The notes under the pieces were generated by a model, which was not told where the DNA came from, ran no database searches, and saw nothing but the letters and a program-made list of their open reading frames with translations. A DNA stretch of 14,370 bases, from assembly GCA_027023175.1 (NCBI GenBank), contig JALVWW010000085.1, positions 1-14,370 on the forward strand, given 5' to 3'. The translations under genes were made by a program, and so were the position numbers. Every line of letters begins with the position of its first letter. The first letter of the stretch is position 1. Shown here piece by piece: positions 1 through 6,308 of this stretch. Source of the stretch: Campylobacterales bacterium (GTDB lineage Bacteria > Campylobacterota > Campylobacteria > Campylobacterales > JALSKU01).

Positions 1-620
1 AAAGCCGCATCTTCTTTACATTTTATACTCAATTTTTTAGCAGCAAGTTTTATGATGGAAGCAAGCTCGGTGTCACTGTAAAACTGTAGCCTAAAATGCA
101 TCCCAAATCTATCTCTAAGAGGAGAGCTTATCATGCCGGCTCTTGTGGTAGCCCCTATGAGTGTAAATTTTGGAATATCTATCTTTATAGTTTGGGCAGC
201 AGGTCCACTTCCTATGATAATATCAAGCCTAAAATCCTCCATTGCGGAGTAGAGTATCTCTTCGACTGCGGGCGAGAGTCTGTGTATCTCATCGATAAAA
301 AGTATATCCTGTTCTTCCAGGTTGGTCAAAATTGCAGCCAAATCCCCTGCTTTTTCTATCATGGGTGCTGTTGTTACTTTGATATTTGCTTCCATTTTAT
401 TGGAAATGATGTAAGCAAGAGTTGTTTTTCCAAGCCCGGGAGGTCCAAAAAAAAGAGTATGATCAAGCGCTTCTTCTCTTTTTTTTGCTGCTTCTATAAA
501 AACTTTTAAGTTTTTCTTTATCCTCTCCTGTCCTATATACTCTTCCCAACTAGAAGGTCTAAGAGTCACTTCATATTGATTTTCACCCTCAAACTTTTCT
601 ATCTCAACAACTCTTTCCAT
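1..620 (-). CDS. ruvB: Holliday junction branch migration ATPase RuvB (N-terminal 206 residues, cut by window edge)
   Basis: This is the AAA+ motor of the RuvAB complex, which drives branch migration of Holliday junctions before RuvC cleavage. The reading frame is open from an ATG at 618-620 to the window edge, giving 206 residues of a family usually about 335 long, so the C-terminal winged-helix domain is outside. Visible motifs are the RuvB-specific N-terminus LRPSSWEEYIGQ (20-31), Walker A GPPGLGKT (59-66), Walker B ILFIDEIH (106-113), sensor-1 GATTR (156-160) and the arginine-finger segment PLRDRF (167-172). It lies 72 bases downstream of panB on the same strand and may be co-transcribed with it. 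The ribosome-binding site is weak (GGGA about 8 bases before ATG). Identity is certain from the motifs; the partial state is due only to the window. Confidence 0.97.
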   Translation of the reverse strand, partial: MERVVEIEKFEGENQYEVTLRPSSWEEYIGQERIKKNLKVFIEAAKKREEALDHTLFFGPPGLGKTTLAYIISNKMEANIKVTTAPMIEKAGDLAAILTNLEEQDILFIDEIHRLSPAVEEILYSAMEDFRLDIIIGSGPAAQTIKIDIPKFTLIGATTRAGMISSPLRDRFGMHFRLQFYSDTELASIIKLAAKKLSIKCKEDAA

Positions 621-635
621 AAGTTATCCCGCTCT

Positions 636-658
636 TGAAGTTTCCATTGGAAACTTCA
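636..658. repeat. 23-nt palindrome between panB and ruvB
   Basis: The arms TGAAGTTTCC and GGAAACTTCA flank a 3-base centre (ATT) and are perfectly complementary. In a panB-ruvB transcript this would form a hairpin just upstream of the ruvB start. No T-tract follows it on either strand, so it does not look like an intrinsic terminator. It sits directly beside the AT-rich heptamer run at 660-693 and may form one repeat unit with it. Confidence 0.6.
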
Positions 659-659
659 T

Positions 660-693
660 CTCCATTTTTAATTTTTCATTTTTCATTTTTAAT
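660..693. repeat. AT-rich heptamer run (CATTTTT/AATTTTT units)
   Basis: About four consecutive 7-bp units of the form CATTTTT or AATTTTT fill the space between the panB stop and the palindrome at 636-658. The 7-bp period is the same as in the other intergenic repeats of this window (9597, 13072, 14244, 14322), although the base composition differs. Confidence 0.45.
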
Positions 694-1481
694 TAATACC
701 AGTATTCTTCACTCGGAAAATTACCATTTTTTACATCTTTTACATACTCTTTTACACTCTTTCTTACAAGCTCTGCTCCATTAAGATACCTTTTTACAAA
801 TTTTGGCTTAAATTCATCAAAAAATCCCAGCATATCACTCCATACAAGTACCTGTCCATCGGTATCTTTTCCTGAACCTATGCCTATGGTAGGCACTGCA
901 ATGCTCTTGGTTATCTCTTTTGCAGCTTCAGCTTTTACACCTTCCAAAACGATACAAAAAACACCGGCCTCTTCCAAAGCTTTTGCATCTTTAAGGAGTT
1001 TTTCTATCTCTTCTTCATTTTTGCCTTTTATTTTATATCCGCCCTCGGCTCTGACAAACTGGGGCTTTAAGCCGATATGACCCATAACAGCTATAGAATT
1101 TTTGCACAACTCTTTAATGATATCCACTTTTTCGATACCGCCTTCAAGTTTTACGGCATCCGCTTTCGTTTGTTTGTAAATTTTAGCAGCATTTTTCAAA
1201 GCACTCTTTTTATCTATATATGAACCAAAAGGCATATCGCAAACTACCAAAGCATTTTTTACGCCTTTACAGACTGCTTTAGTGTGATATATCATCTCTT
1301 CTAAAGATATCCCGAGAGTGTCATCATCTCCGCCAAAGCTCATACTTAAACTGTCTCCGACTAAAATAATATCTACTACATCATCAAACAGCTTTGCCAT
1401 CAAGGCATCATAAGCGGTAATCATACTTATCTTTTCTTTTGACTTGAAAGCTTTTATGTTATTTATATTTACCTTTTTCAC
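693..1481 (-). CDS. panB: 3-methyl-2-oxobutanoate hydroxymethyltransferase (ketopantoate hydroxymethyltransferase)
   Basis: PanB transfers a hydroxymethyl group from 5,10-methylene-tetrahydrofolate to 2-oxoisovalerate, making ketopantoate, the first committed step of pantothenate and CoA synthesis, in the cytoplasm. The 262-residue length is normal for the family. Visible signatures are MITAYDALMAKLFD (20-33), the metal-binding aspartates D43 (ILVGDSLSM) and D82 (VVCDMPFGSY), AVKLEGG (109-115), GHIGLKPQ (134-141) and the catalytic-base region IVLEGV with E180, then GIGSGKDTDGQVLV (200-213). The start is GTG at 1479-1481, with AAAGGTG about 7 bases upstream. It is transcribed away from the HPt gene and toward ruvB, so panB and ruvB may form one unit. 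No anomaly is seen in the protein. Confidence 0.97.
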   Translation of the reverse strand: MKKVNINNIKAFKSKEKISMITAYDALMAKLFDDVVDIILVGDSLSMSFGGDDDTLGISLEEMIYHTKAVCKGVKNALVVCDMPFGSYIDKKSALKNAAKIYKQTKADAVKLEGGIEKVDIIKELCKNSIAVMGHIGLKPQFVRAEGGYKIKGKNEEEIEKLLKDAKALEEAGVFCIVLEGVKAEAAKEITKSIAVPTIGIGSGKDTDGQVLVWSDMLGFFDEFKPKFVKRYLNGAELVRKSVKEYVKDVKNGNFPSEEYWY

Positions 1482-1509
1482 AAAAGCACCTTTCTAAGTT
1501 TATGAATTA

Positions 1510-1536
1510 TTGATTTTATCTAAAAAATGATATAAT
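1510..1536 (+). promoter_or_regulatory. Extended -10 promoter of the HPt-trpA unit
   Basis: TGA-TATAAT at 1528-1536 is a perfect extended -10 element. A poor -35 (TTGATT, 1510-1515) lies at a short 15-bp spacing, so the extended -10 probably carries recognition, as is usual in Campylobacterota. The predicted start is near 1543, leaving a leader of about 23 bases before the GTG at 1566. Confidence 0.65.
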
Positions 1537-1565
1537 ATCAATCAAACAAGCAAAAAGGATATATT

Positions 1566-1982
1566 GTGGGTGTCAAGGAAAATTTGTTTGACAATTACGA
1601 TTATGATATTGTAGATGATTTTATTTTACACTACAGTGTCATGACTTATCAAATGGAAAATCTCATAATATATTCCGGAAAAAAAGAGCAGTACAAAGAA
1701 AACATTGAAGAGCTTTTTAGAATAGCTCATAATATTAAATCAGCCGCCGGTTTTTTAAAGGTCGAGCCCATACTGAAGCTTGCAACTCTTCTTGAAGAGG
1801 TCTTAGAAGAGGCAAGGGAACTTGAAGGTCCTGCGAATGATGATTTTATAGACTGGTTGCTTGCGGTAAAAGATCAGTTTGAAAGATACAAAGATGATCT
1901 TGAAAATGATACAGAAGAGTTTAGTGAACTTGACCCAAATATCATAAAAATACCTACAGATTTAGAAAAAAAAGAAAATTAA
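1566..1982 (+). CDS. Orphan histidine phosphotransfer (HPt) domain protein
   Basis: A 138-residue soluble protein whose centre matches the HPt four-helix fold: FRIAHNIKSAAGFL (51-64), with H55 as the probable phosphorylated histidine, followed by the helix LLEEVLEEARELE. HPt proteins relay phosphate between a hybrid kinase receiver and a final response regulator; no kinase, receiver or CheA catalytic domain is fused here. The N-terminus is acidic (DNYDYDIVDDF), and the C-terminal ~40 residues are acidic and probably disordered. The start is GTG at 1566 with AAGGAT upstream. The stop lies 11 bases before trpA, so the two are probably co-transcribed although no metabolic link is apparent. The phosphorelay partner cannot be identified from this window; the kinase at 3834-5396 is an orthodox type that does not need an HPt intermediary. 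Confidence 0.85.
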   Translation: MGVKENLFDNYDYDIVDDFILHYSVMTYQMENLIIYSGKKEQYKENIEELFRIAHNIKSAAGFLKVEPILKLATLLEEVLEEARELEGPANDDFIDWLLAVKDQFERYKDDLENDTEEFSELDPNIIKIPTDLEKKEN

Positions 1983-1993
1983 GAGAAAAAACT

Positions 1994-2731
1994 ATGAAAA
2001 AATTAGTAGCTTATATCACTTGTGCATACCCTGATGTTAATTTTACAGAAGACTTGATACTCTCCATGAAAGAGAGTGGGGTTGATTTTGTTGAACTTGG
2101 AGTTCCTTTTTCAGACCCGGTAGCCGATGGACCCGTCATAGAAGAAGCAAATCTAAAAGCACTGCAAAACGGCTTCAAGATGAGCGACCTGTTTGAAGTT
2201 TCAAAAAAAGTTGCCAAGGAAATAGATACTCTTTGGATGGGGTATTTTAACCCTTTTTACAAAAATGGGGTTGATTTCCATCTTCAAAAAGCAAAAGAGT
2301 ATGGCGTAAAAGGTTTTATTATACCCGACCTGCCGCATGAAGAGGCAAAAAGTTACAAAAAAGATTTTGATGATTATGCTGTTTCACTGATAGATTTTGT
2401 AGCACCTACTGACAGTTTTGAAAGGATAAACAGCATTGTTCAAGATGCCAAAACTTTTATATATCTTGTTGCTTATGCAGGTATTACGGGCAGTGGTAAA
2501 GATGAGGACTTGAGTAAAGTTATAGAAAATATTAGAGCGGTCAGCAAAACGGATATATTTTTGGGTTTTGGAGTCAATGAAAAAACAGCAAAAGAGAAGT
2601 CAAAAAATGTTGACGGAGTTATAGTAGGAAGTGCCTTTGTAAAGCTGCTTTTGGACGAAAGCTTGACAAACAAACAAAAAATTGATAGTATATCTCAACT
2701 TGCATCTTGCATAAAAAACGAGATCAATTAA
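1994..2731 (+). CDS. trpA: Tryptophan synthase alpha subunit
   Basis: TrpA cleaves indole-3-glycerol phosphate to indole and glyceraldehyde 3-phosphate; indole is channelled to TrpB in the cytoplasmic alpha2-beta2 complex. The family signature ELGVPFSDPVADGP (34-47) contains the catalytic pair, E34 and D45 in this protein. Other conserved segments are MGYFNP, GFIIPDLPHEE, DFVAPTD, AYAGITGSG and FLGFGV...GVIVGSAFVKLL. At 245 residues it is shorter than the ~268 of enterobacteria because the N-terminal extension is missing and the protein begins at the first barrel strand (MKKLVAYIT). No trpB or other trp gene is adjacent, so the trp genes are dispersed or trpA is detached here. Its stop codon (2729-2731) directly abuts the mature 5' end of tmRNA, and its last ~70 bases also seem to contain the ssrA promoter. 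Confidence 0.97.
   Translation: MKKLVAYITCAYPDVNFTEDLILSMKESGVDFVELGVPFSDPVADGPVIEEANLKALQNGFKMSDLFEVSKKVAKEIDTLWMGYFNPFYKNGVDFHLQKAKEYGVKGFIIPDLPHEEAKSYKKDFDDYAVSLIDFVAPTDSFERINSIVQDAKTFIYLVAYAGITGSGKDEDLSKVIENIRAVSKTDIFLGFGVNEKTAKEKSKNVDGVIVGSAFVKLLLDESLTNKQKIDSISQLASCIKNEIN
2663..2691 (+). promoter_or_regulatory. ssrA promoter embedded in the 3' end of trpA
   Basis: A perfect -35 TTGACA (2663-2668) is separated by exactly 17 bases from TAGTAT (2686-2691), which is preceded by TGA to give an extended -10 (2683-2691). The predicted start is near 2698, about 34 bases before the mature tmRNA end, so the precursor would need 5' trimming, normally by RNase P. The motif lies in codons of the C-terminal TrpA helix, so it is constrained by two functions. 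Confidence 0.65.
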
Positions 2732-3098
2732 GGGAGTGACTTGGCTTCGACAGGAGCAGACGAGCTTTGGGTTCATGCCGGCTTGAACAAGCCGTAAAAC
2801 TGTTCCGTTAAAAATAAACGCAAACAATACAAATTACAGACCTGCGCTCGCTGTAGCGTAGTAGCCTAACGGCTCGGTCAGTCATTTAGCTTTGTCGCTG
2901 TCGCGAGGCTATCTGGCTTAACACTTATGACAGCTTGGGATAAAAGTTGTCCGGCTTTTATCCGACACTTTGGACTAAGAGCTTCTGTTTGGCAAATGAG
3001 CAGAAAGCTTGAAACTTTTTCATTTGCATTCAAGCATGTAACAAGACCCATTGTAAGTCTGCTTTTGGACAGGGGTTCAATTCCCCTCACTTCCACCA
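2732..3098 (+). ncRNA. ssrA: Transfer-messenger RNA (tmRNA)
   Basis: tmRNA rescues stalled ribosomes with SmpB: it enters as alanyl-tRNA, then acts as mRNA for a degradation tag. The 5' segment GGGAGTGACTTGGCTTCGAC and the 3' segment GGTTCAATTCCCCTC, CACTTCC, ACCA are the tRNA-like ends. GGGAGTG (2732-2738) pairs with CACTTCC (3088-3094) as a 7-bp acceptor stem with one G-U; A3095 is the discriminator and CCA (3096-3098) is encoded. The 367-nt length is typical of one-piece tmRNA (E. coli 363). The tag frame is at 2820-2861. The mature 5' end follows the trpA stop with no gap, and no intrinsic terminator lies between CCA and the next gene, so the 3' end probably arises by processing. Confidence 0.98.
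2820..2861 (+). other. tmRNA tag reading frame (ANNTNYRPALAVA)
   Basis: The resume codon is GCA at 2820 and the frame encodes A-N-N-T-N-Y-R-P-A-L-A-V-A, then TAG at 2859-2861, immediately followed by a second TAG (2862-2864). The ANN start and small hydrophobic C-terminus agree with known proteolysis tags of the phylum. The last residues are LAVA rather than the common LAA or AKAA type of ending. Confidence 0.85.
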
Positions 3099-3113
3099 AA
3101 TATGGAGAATATT

Positions 3114-3722
3114 TTGTACAAAAAAACTCTTTTTTTATCATTGGTTCTTCTTTTGTTTATCGGTTGCTCGACAACATCAACTACCATTCCTTTATCAAAT
3201 TCTTACCGTGAGCAAAACAGCTCCTTCCGGACACAACCCAAAAATAAACCTTCTGCCACCGGATTTTACAAACCGATGACACTACGTGCAAAACAGAAAA
3301 ATACAAATAATAATCCCCCGGTATCCTACGCTGCAAAAACCGTAAATGAAATAAACTATTCAGGAAGCGGCTATATAAAAGGTATCATAGAAAAGGTGTA
3401 CTATTCAAAAAAGAAAAACAGTTGGGTATATTACATAAAGGGTCTTGATTTTACCAATCACAAACTAAGATATGCAAAAGTTTATGGCGTAAAAAAACTT
3501 GCCAAAGTAAATGATTTTGTTTATGCTGTTATTCAAGACGGCAATATAACCTCTTTGTATATATACAAATCGGCAAAAAATTACCTTATTAAGAAAAAAA
3601 GAAAAATTATAAAAAAAAGTAAACAAAAAAGACAAATTGTTAAAAAAGTAAGAAAAAGCCCTAAAACAAGGAAAAGAGAGCAGATTTTGAGTACTCCTGA
3701 AGTAGAAGAAGTTACTTTTTGA
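3114..3722 (+). CDS. Putative lipoprotein with a strongly basic C-terminal tail
   Basis: The start chosen is TTG at 3114, because GGAG (3104-3107) lies 6 bases upstream and the product begins MYKKTLFLSLVLLLFIGC, a good lipoprotein signal ending at the cysteine. An in-frame ATG at 3102 has no ribosome-binding site. The mature part has a low-complexity Ser/Thr/Asn-rich stretch, then a compact segment (SGSGYIKGIIEKVYYS through DGNITSLYIYKS) that may be a small beta domain. It ends in about 45 residues dense in Lys and Arg (for example KKKRKIIKKSKQKRQ) and an acidic terminus. A basic tail could contact peptidoglycan, nucleic acid or phospholipid head groups; nothing seen decides between these. 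I do not recognise the family. It starts 16 bases after the tmRNA CCA end and is probably co-transcribed with it, ending at the terminator at 3826. Confidence 0.75.
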   Translation: MYKKTLFLSLVLLLFIGCSTTSTTIPLSNSYREQNSSFRTQPKNKPSATGFYKPMTLRAKQKNTNNNPPVSYAAKTVNEINYSGSGYIKGIIEKVYYSKKKNSWVYYIKGLDFTNHKLRYAKVYGVKKLAKVNDFVYAVIQDGNITSLYIYKSAKNYLIKKKRKIIKKSKQKRQIVKKVRKSPKTRKREQILSTPEVEEVTF

Positions 3723-3825
3723 TTTACTTTTTGTTAACTTTTAACGGATACAATTACTCATTAGCTTAGAAAAAGAAAATATCTTTACATCTATCAGCTC
3801 TCTTGTGTGTTGTTTTCATAGAATC

Positions 3826-3849
3826 GGGTGGCTTTAGTCACCCTTTTTT
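3826..3849 (+). terminator. Intrinsic terminator of the ssrA-lipoprotein unit
   Basis: GGGTGGC (3826-3832) pairs with GTCACCC (3837-3843), 7 bp with one G-U, around a TTTA loop, followed by six T. It serves plus-strand transcription. It overlaps the last codons and stop of the convergent histidine kinase gene; on the minus strand no T-tract follows, so it should not act as an efficient terminator for the kinase. Confidence 0.75.
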
Positions 3850-5396
3850 ATTTCTATGTAAAAAACAGCGCCGTTTTCATCATTATACGCTCTTAAAATT
3901 CCACCCATATTTTTCTCTATGATTAGTTTCGACATATAAAGTCCTATGCCTGTACCGGATGATGTATCTTTTGTGGTAAAATAGGGCTCAAATATCTTCT
4001 CTATAGGTTCAGTCTTGATTCCTCCCGCATTATCTTTTATATAAAGTTTTATCATATCATTCTCATCTATATCAAGCGATATAATAACTTGCGGATTTTT
4101 TACTTCATTTTTTACCAGGGCATACTTTGCATTTGAAAGTATATTTAATATAACTTGCTCAAATTCACTGCGATACCCGTATATTTTTACATCTTTGTCT
4201 ATTTTGATAAGTACTTCTATATTTTTATCTTTCAGTGAAGATTCCATGATGGAAAGCACTCTTTGGCAAGCTATCTTGACACTGAAGAGTTTTTTCTTTT
4301 TATCAGGTATAAAAAAGTTTCTAAAGTCATCGATAGTCTGTGACATAAATTCAAGAAGTCTGTCTATATCTTCACCTTTTTTTTGCATATATTCACTTGT
4401 CATCAAACCTTTTCTGTATCTCATCTTTATATTCATCATCACCGAAGAGAGCTCGTTTAACGGCTGCCTCCATTGATGGGCTATATTGCTTATCATCTCC
4501 CCAAGAGCTATAAACTTTGACTTTTGTATGAGAAATTGCTCTTGCTCTCTGTTTTTCTCTATCTCTTCTTTAACTCTCTCTTCGAGGTTTTTGTTTAGAT
4601 TTTCAAGCTCGAGTGTTTTTTGGCTTACTTCATCTCTATAGTTTTGAAAAAATCTATCTATCCTGTTACCTAAAAACATAGCAAACAAAAAGGCAATGAC
4701 ATAAAATATAAGATAAACTATCACTGTCATAACTATCTCTTTTTTAAGGCTTTTCAAAAGTATTTCTCTCTTTTTTTCGATGGAGCGCTCTATGTCATCT
4801 AGATAAACCCCTGCTGCTATAACCCAGTTGTATTTTTTGTATAACTTAAAATATGATAGTTTCAGTATCTTTTTATCAGTCCCCGGTTTTTTATACCTGT
4901 ACATCACAAAAGATTCACCCTGTTTTTTTATATCTTTCAAAAACTGCTCTCTAAACATTTTACCGTCGGCATCTTTATATCTTGACGATATATATTTACC
5001 TACCAAATCAGGTCTGTTTGGATTGATAAACATTTTTGCAAACTTATTACCACCTTTAAAATCAATAATTTTATAAACAAATATATAATTTAGTTTGTTT
5101 TCTCCGAATCTGACTGAGTCAATATAATCTTTTATAATTTGCATAGCAGTTATATTGTCAATATTTTCATTTTTATCGATAAAATCGATAAAATGAACAA
5201 CAGAGTCAACTTCTCTTTTTAAAAACATTTTTTGATTGTCAATTCTCTCTTTTTTCAAATTGTTTAACTCTTGTTCAAACTCCTCGTACTGCCTATCTGT
5301 TGAAAAATAGATAGTAAATATCATCAAAGCAAAAAGTATGATGGTAATAGATATAATAATGACTTTTGCTATGTTGTTTTCTTTGATAATTTTCAT
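3834..5396 (-). CDS. Membrane sensor histidine kinase with periplasmic Cache-type domain
   Basis: A 520-residue orthodox sensor kinase. The order is: membrane segment 1 (about 9-30), periplasmic sensor (about 35-218) with Cache-like features (VYKI.DFKGGNKFAKMFINPNRPDLVGKY, then KLYKKYNWVIAAGVYLDDI), membrane segment 2 (about 222-243), a charged coiled coil (255-292), the H box FIALGEMISNIAHQWRQPLN with phosphorylated H307, N box ILNILSNAKYAL with N418/N422, D box IKDNAGGI (D455), F box FEPYFTT and G2 box SGTGIGLYMSK. All catalytic boxes are intact. Cache domains of this type often bind small carboxylates. It is divergent from the OmpR-type regulator at 5622 and next to dctPQM, so it is probably the sensor for that TRAP transporter; this role is inferred from position. 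AAGGA precedes the ATG. Confidence 0.93.
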   Translation of the reverse strand: MKIIKENNIAKVIIISITIILFALMIFTIYFSTDRQYEEFEQELNNLKKERIDNQKMFLKREVDSVVHFIDFIDKNENIDNITAMQIIKDYIDSVRFGENKLNYIFVYKIIDFKGGNKFAKMFINPNRPDLVGKYISSRYKDADGKMFREQFLKDIKKQGESFVMYRYKKPGTDKKILKLSYFKLYKKYNWVIAAGVYLDDIERSIEKKREILLKSLKKEIVMTVIVYLIFYVIAFLFAMFLGNRIDRFFQNYRDEVSQKTLELENLNKNLEERVKEEIEKNREQEQFLIQKSKFIALGEMISNIAHQWRQPLNELSSVMMNIKMRYRKGLMTSEYMQKKGEDIDRLLEFMSQTIDDFRNFFIPDKKKKLFSVKIACQRVLSIMESSLKDKNIEVLIKIDKDVKIYGYRSEFEQVILNILSNAKYALVKNEVKNPQVIISLDIDENDMIKLYIKDNAGGIKTEPIEKIFEPYFTTKDTSSGTGIGLYMSKLIIEKNMGGILRAYNDENGAVFYIEIKKGD

Positions 5397-5441
5397 TTTT
5401 TTCCTTTTATAGGATAATTTTATTGATTTTATTGGAAAATT

Positions 5442-5450
5442 ATTATATCA
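5442..5450 (-). promoter_or_regulatory. Extended -10 promoter of the sensor kinase gene
   Basis: On the minus strand the sequence reads TGA-TATAAT, a perfect extended -10, with no convincing -35. The expected start is near 5435, giving a leader of about 40 bases. Further upstream the minus strand has CAAATACATAA and CAATGTATGAT about 21 bases apart, weakly similar to the 11-bp repeats upstream of dctP. Confidence 0.55.
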
Positions 5451-5455
5451 TACAT

Positions 5456-5464
5456 TGCTATAAC
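5456..5464 (+). promoter_or_regulatory. Candidate extended -10 promoter of the response regulator gene
   Basis: TGC-TATAAC reads as an extended -10 on the plus strand, about 10 bases from the oppositely directed kinase -10, so both divergent promoters would share one control region. A TTGGAA upstream is 21 bases away, too far to be a normal -35. Confidence 0.4.
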
Positions 5465-5496
5465 ATTTTATGTATTTGATAAAAAAGGATTGGGAT

Positions 5497-5625
5497 ATGA
5501 AATACTTATGTTTCAAAAATACAAATAACAATAAAAATCATAAGGGTTTCTCTTGCCAAAGGCAAAGCTTTAGTGAGAGGAATTTACAAGGAGCTTTGCT
5601 TCTTGGAAAGGAGATTTGCAGGTGA
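5497..5625 (+). CDS. Possible 42-codon leader ORF overlapping the response regulator start
   Basis: An ATG at 5497, preceded by AAGGATTGGG, opens a 42-codon frame whose TGA (5623-5625) overlaps the regulator GTG (5622-5624) in a GTGA junction of the kind used for translational coupling. The predicted peptide begins MKYLCFKNTNNNKNHKGFSC and ends LLLGKEICR. I recognise no domain, and the codons may only reflect a structured leader, because a long hairpin (5556-5606) lies inside it. It may be a true leader peptide, a remnant repeat or chance; confidence in a functional protein is low. Confidence 0.3.
   Translation: MKYLCFKNTNNNKNHKGFSCQRQSFSERNLQGALLLGKEICR
5556..5606 (+). promoter_or_regulatory. 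Hairpin upstream of the response regulator ribosome-binding site
   Basis: GCAAAGCT (5562-5569) pairs perfectly with AGCTTTGC (5592-5599) around a 22-base loop, and the stem extends outward imperfectly to CCAA (5556-5559) and TTGG (5603-5606). The Shine-Dalgarno AAAGGAG begins at 5607, immediately after the 3' arm, so folding could affect translation of the regulator. Confidence 0.5.
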
Positions 5626-6299
5626 AAGAAGAGTTGGAACATTTAAAAAATTATACCGTTTTATATGCCGAAGATGAACCGGGTACTAGAGAAAACATAT
5701 CTGAACTGCTTAAAATGATGTTTAAAAAAGTTTATGTTGCAGACAACGGTGATGATGCATATGAGTTATATCTAAAGCATATGCCCGACCTTGTTATTAC
5801 AGATATCAAAATGCCTGGACTTGACGGGATAGAGCTGGCAAAAGAGATAAGAAAGATAAGCTCTTCAACTCAAATCATCATCATATCAGCTTATACTGAT
5901 GTTGACTATATGCTAAGTGCGGTTGAACTTTCACTTATAAGATACATCGTAAAACCGCTTACTGAAACAAAACTAAACAAGGCACTGGAGCTTTTCTTAA
6001 AAAACAAAGAAAAAAGAAAAATCCACGAATTAGAAGATGGATGGAGATATGATGAAGACAAGCATATCACCATAGACCCTGAAGGAAACGAATACAAGCT
6101 TACAAAAAAAGAAGATAGACTGCTTAAGCTATTGTCCGAAAAAGATAGAACTGTCACATATAAAGAGATAGAGACTTATGTGTGGGGATATGATAATGCA
6201 ATGAGTCAAAATGCTTTAAGACTTCTTGCTAAAAATCTCAGAAAAAAACTTCCCGAAGGCTTGGTTAAAAATATACATGCCACAGGATACAGATTGTAA
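5622..6299 (+). CDS. OmpR/PhoB-family response regulator
   Basis: The start chosen is GTG at 5622, which has AAAGGAG 8 bases upstream; an in-frame TTG at 5616 is too close to that site. The 225-residue product has an N-terminal receiver with acidic pair E17/D18, phosphorylated D61 (ITDIKMPGLDG), switch residue S89 and K111 (VKPLTE). The C-terminal winged-helix domain (about 145-225) contains EYKLTKKEDRLLKLLSE, a recognition-helix region SQNALRLLAKNLRKKL and the family ending HATGYRL. It acts in the cytoplasm as a transcription factor. It is divergent from the Cache kinase and 186 bases upstream of dctP, so kinase and regulator are probably a cognate pair controlling dctPQM, resembling other carboxylate-sensing systems in role, though many of those regulators belong to other families. 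The 11-bp repeats at 6411-6465 fit the tandem binding mode of the OmpR/PhoB family. Confidence 0.92.
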   Translation: MKEELEHLKNYTVLYAEDEPGTRENISELLKMMFKKVYVADNGDDAYELYLKHMPDLVITDIKMPGLDGIELAKEIRKISSSTQIIIISAYTDVDYMLSAVELSLIRYIVKPLTETKLNKALELFLKNKEKRKIHELEDGWRYDEDKHITIDPEGNEYKLTKKEDRLLKLLSEKDRTVTYKEIETYVWGYDNAMSQNALRLLAKNLRKKLPEGLVKNIHATGYRL

Positions 6300-6308
6300 C
6301 TATTTAAG

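Noticed and set aside
96..509. Plus-strand ORF of 137 codons
   Set aside because: It is antisense to ruvB, whose frame carries all AAA+ motifs; the plus-strand translation is cysteine- and phenylalanine-rich with no family features.
2878..3211. ORFs on both strands inside the tmRNA
   Set aside because: The region folds as tmRNA with a complete tRNA-like domain, so these frames are accidental.
3731..3754. Promoter from TTGTTA and TACAAT after the lipoprotein
   Set aside because: The spacing is only 12 bases and there is no gene downstream on that strand before the convergent kinase.
5616..5618. TTG start for the response regulator
   Set aside because: It is only 2 bases from the AAAGGAG site; GTG at 5622 has the proper 8-base spacing.
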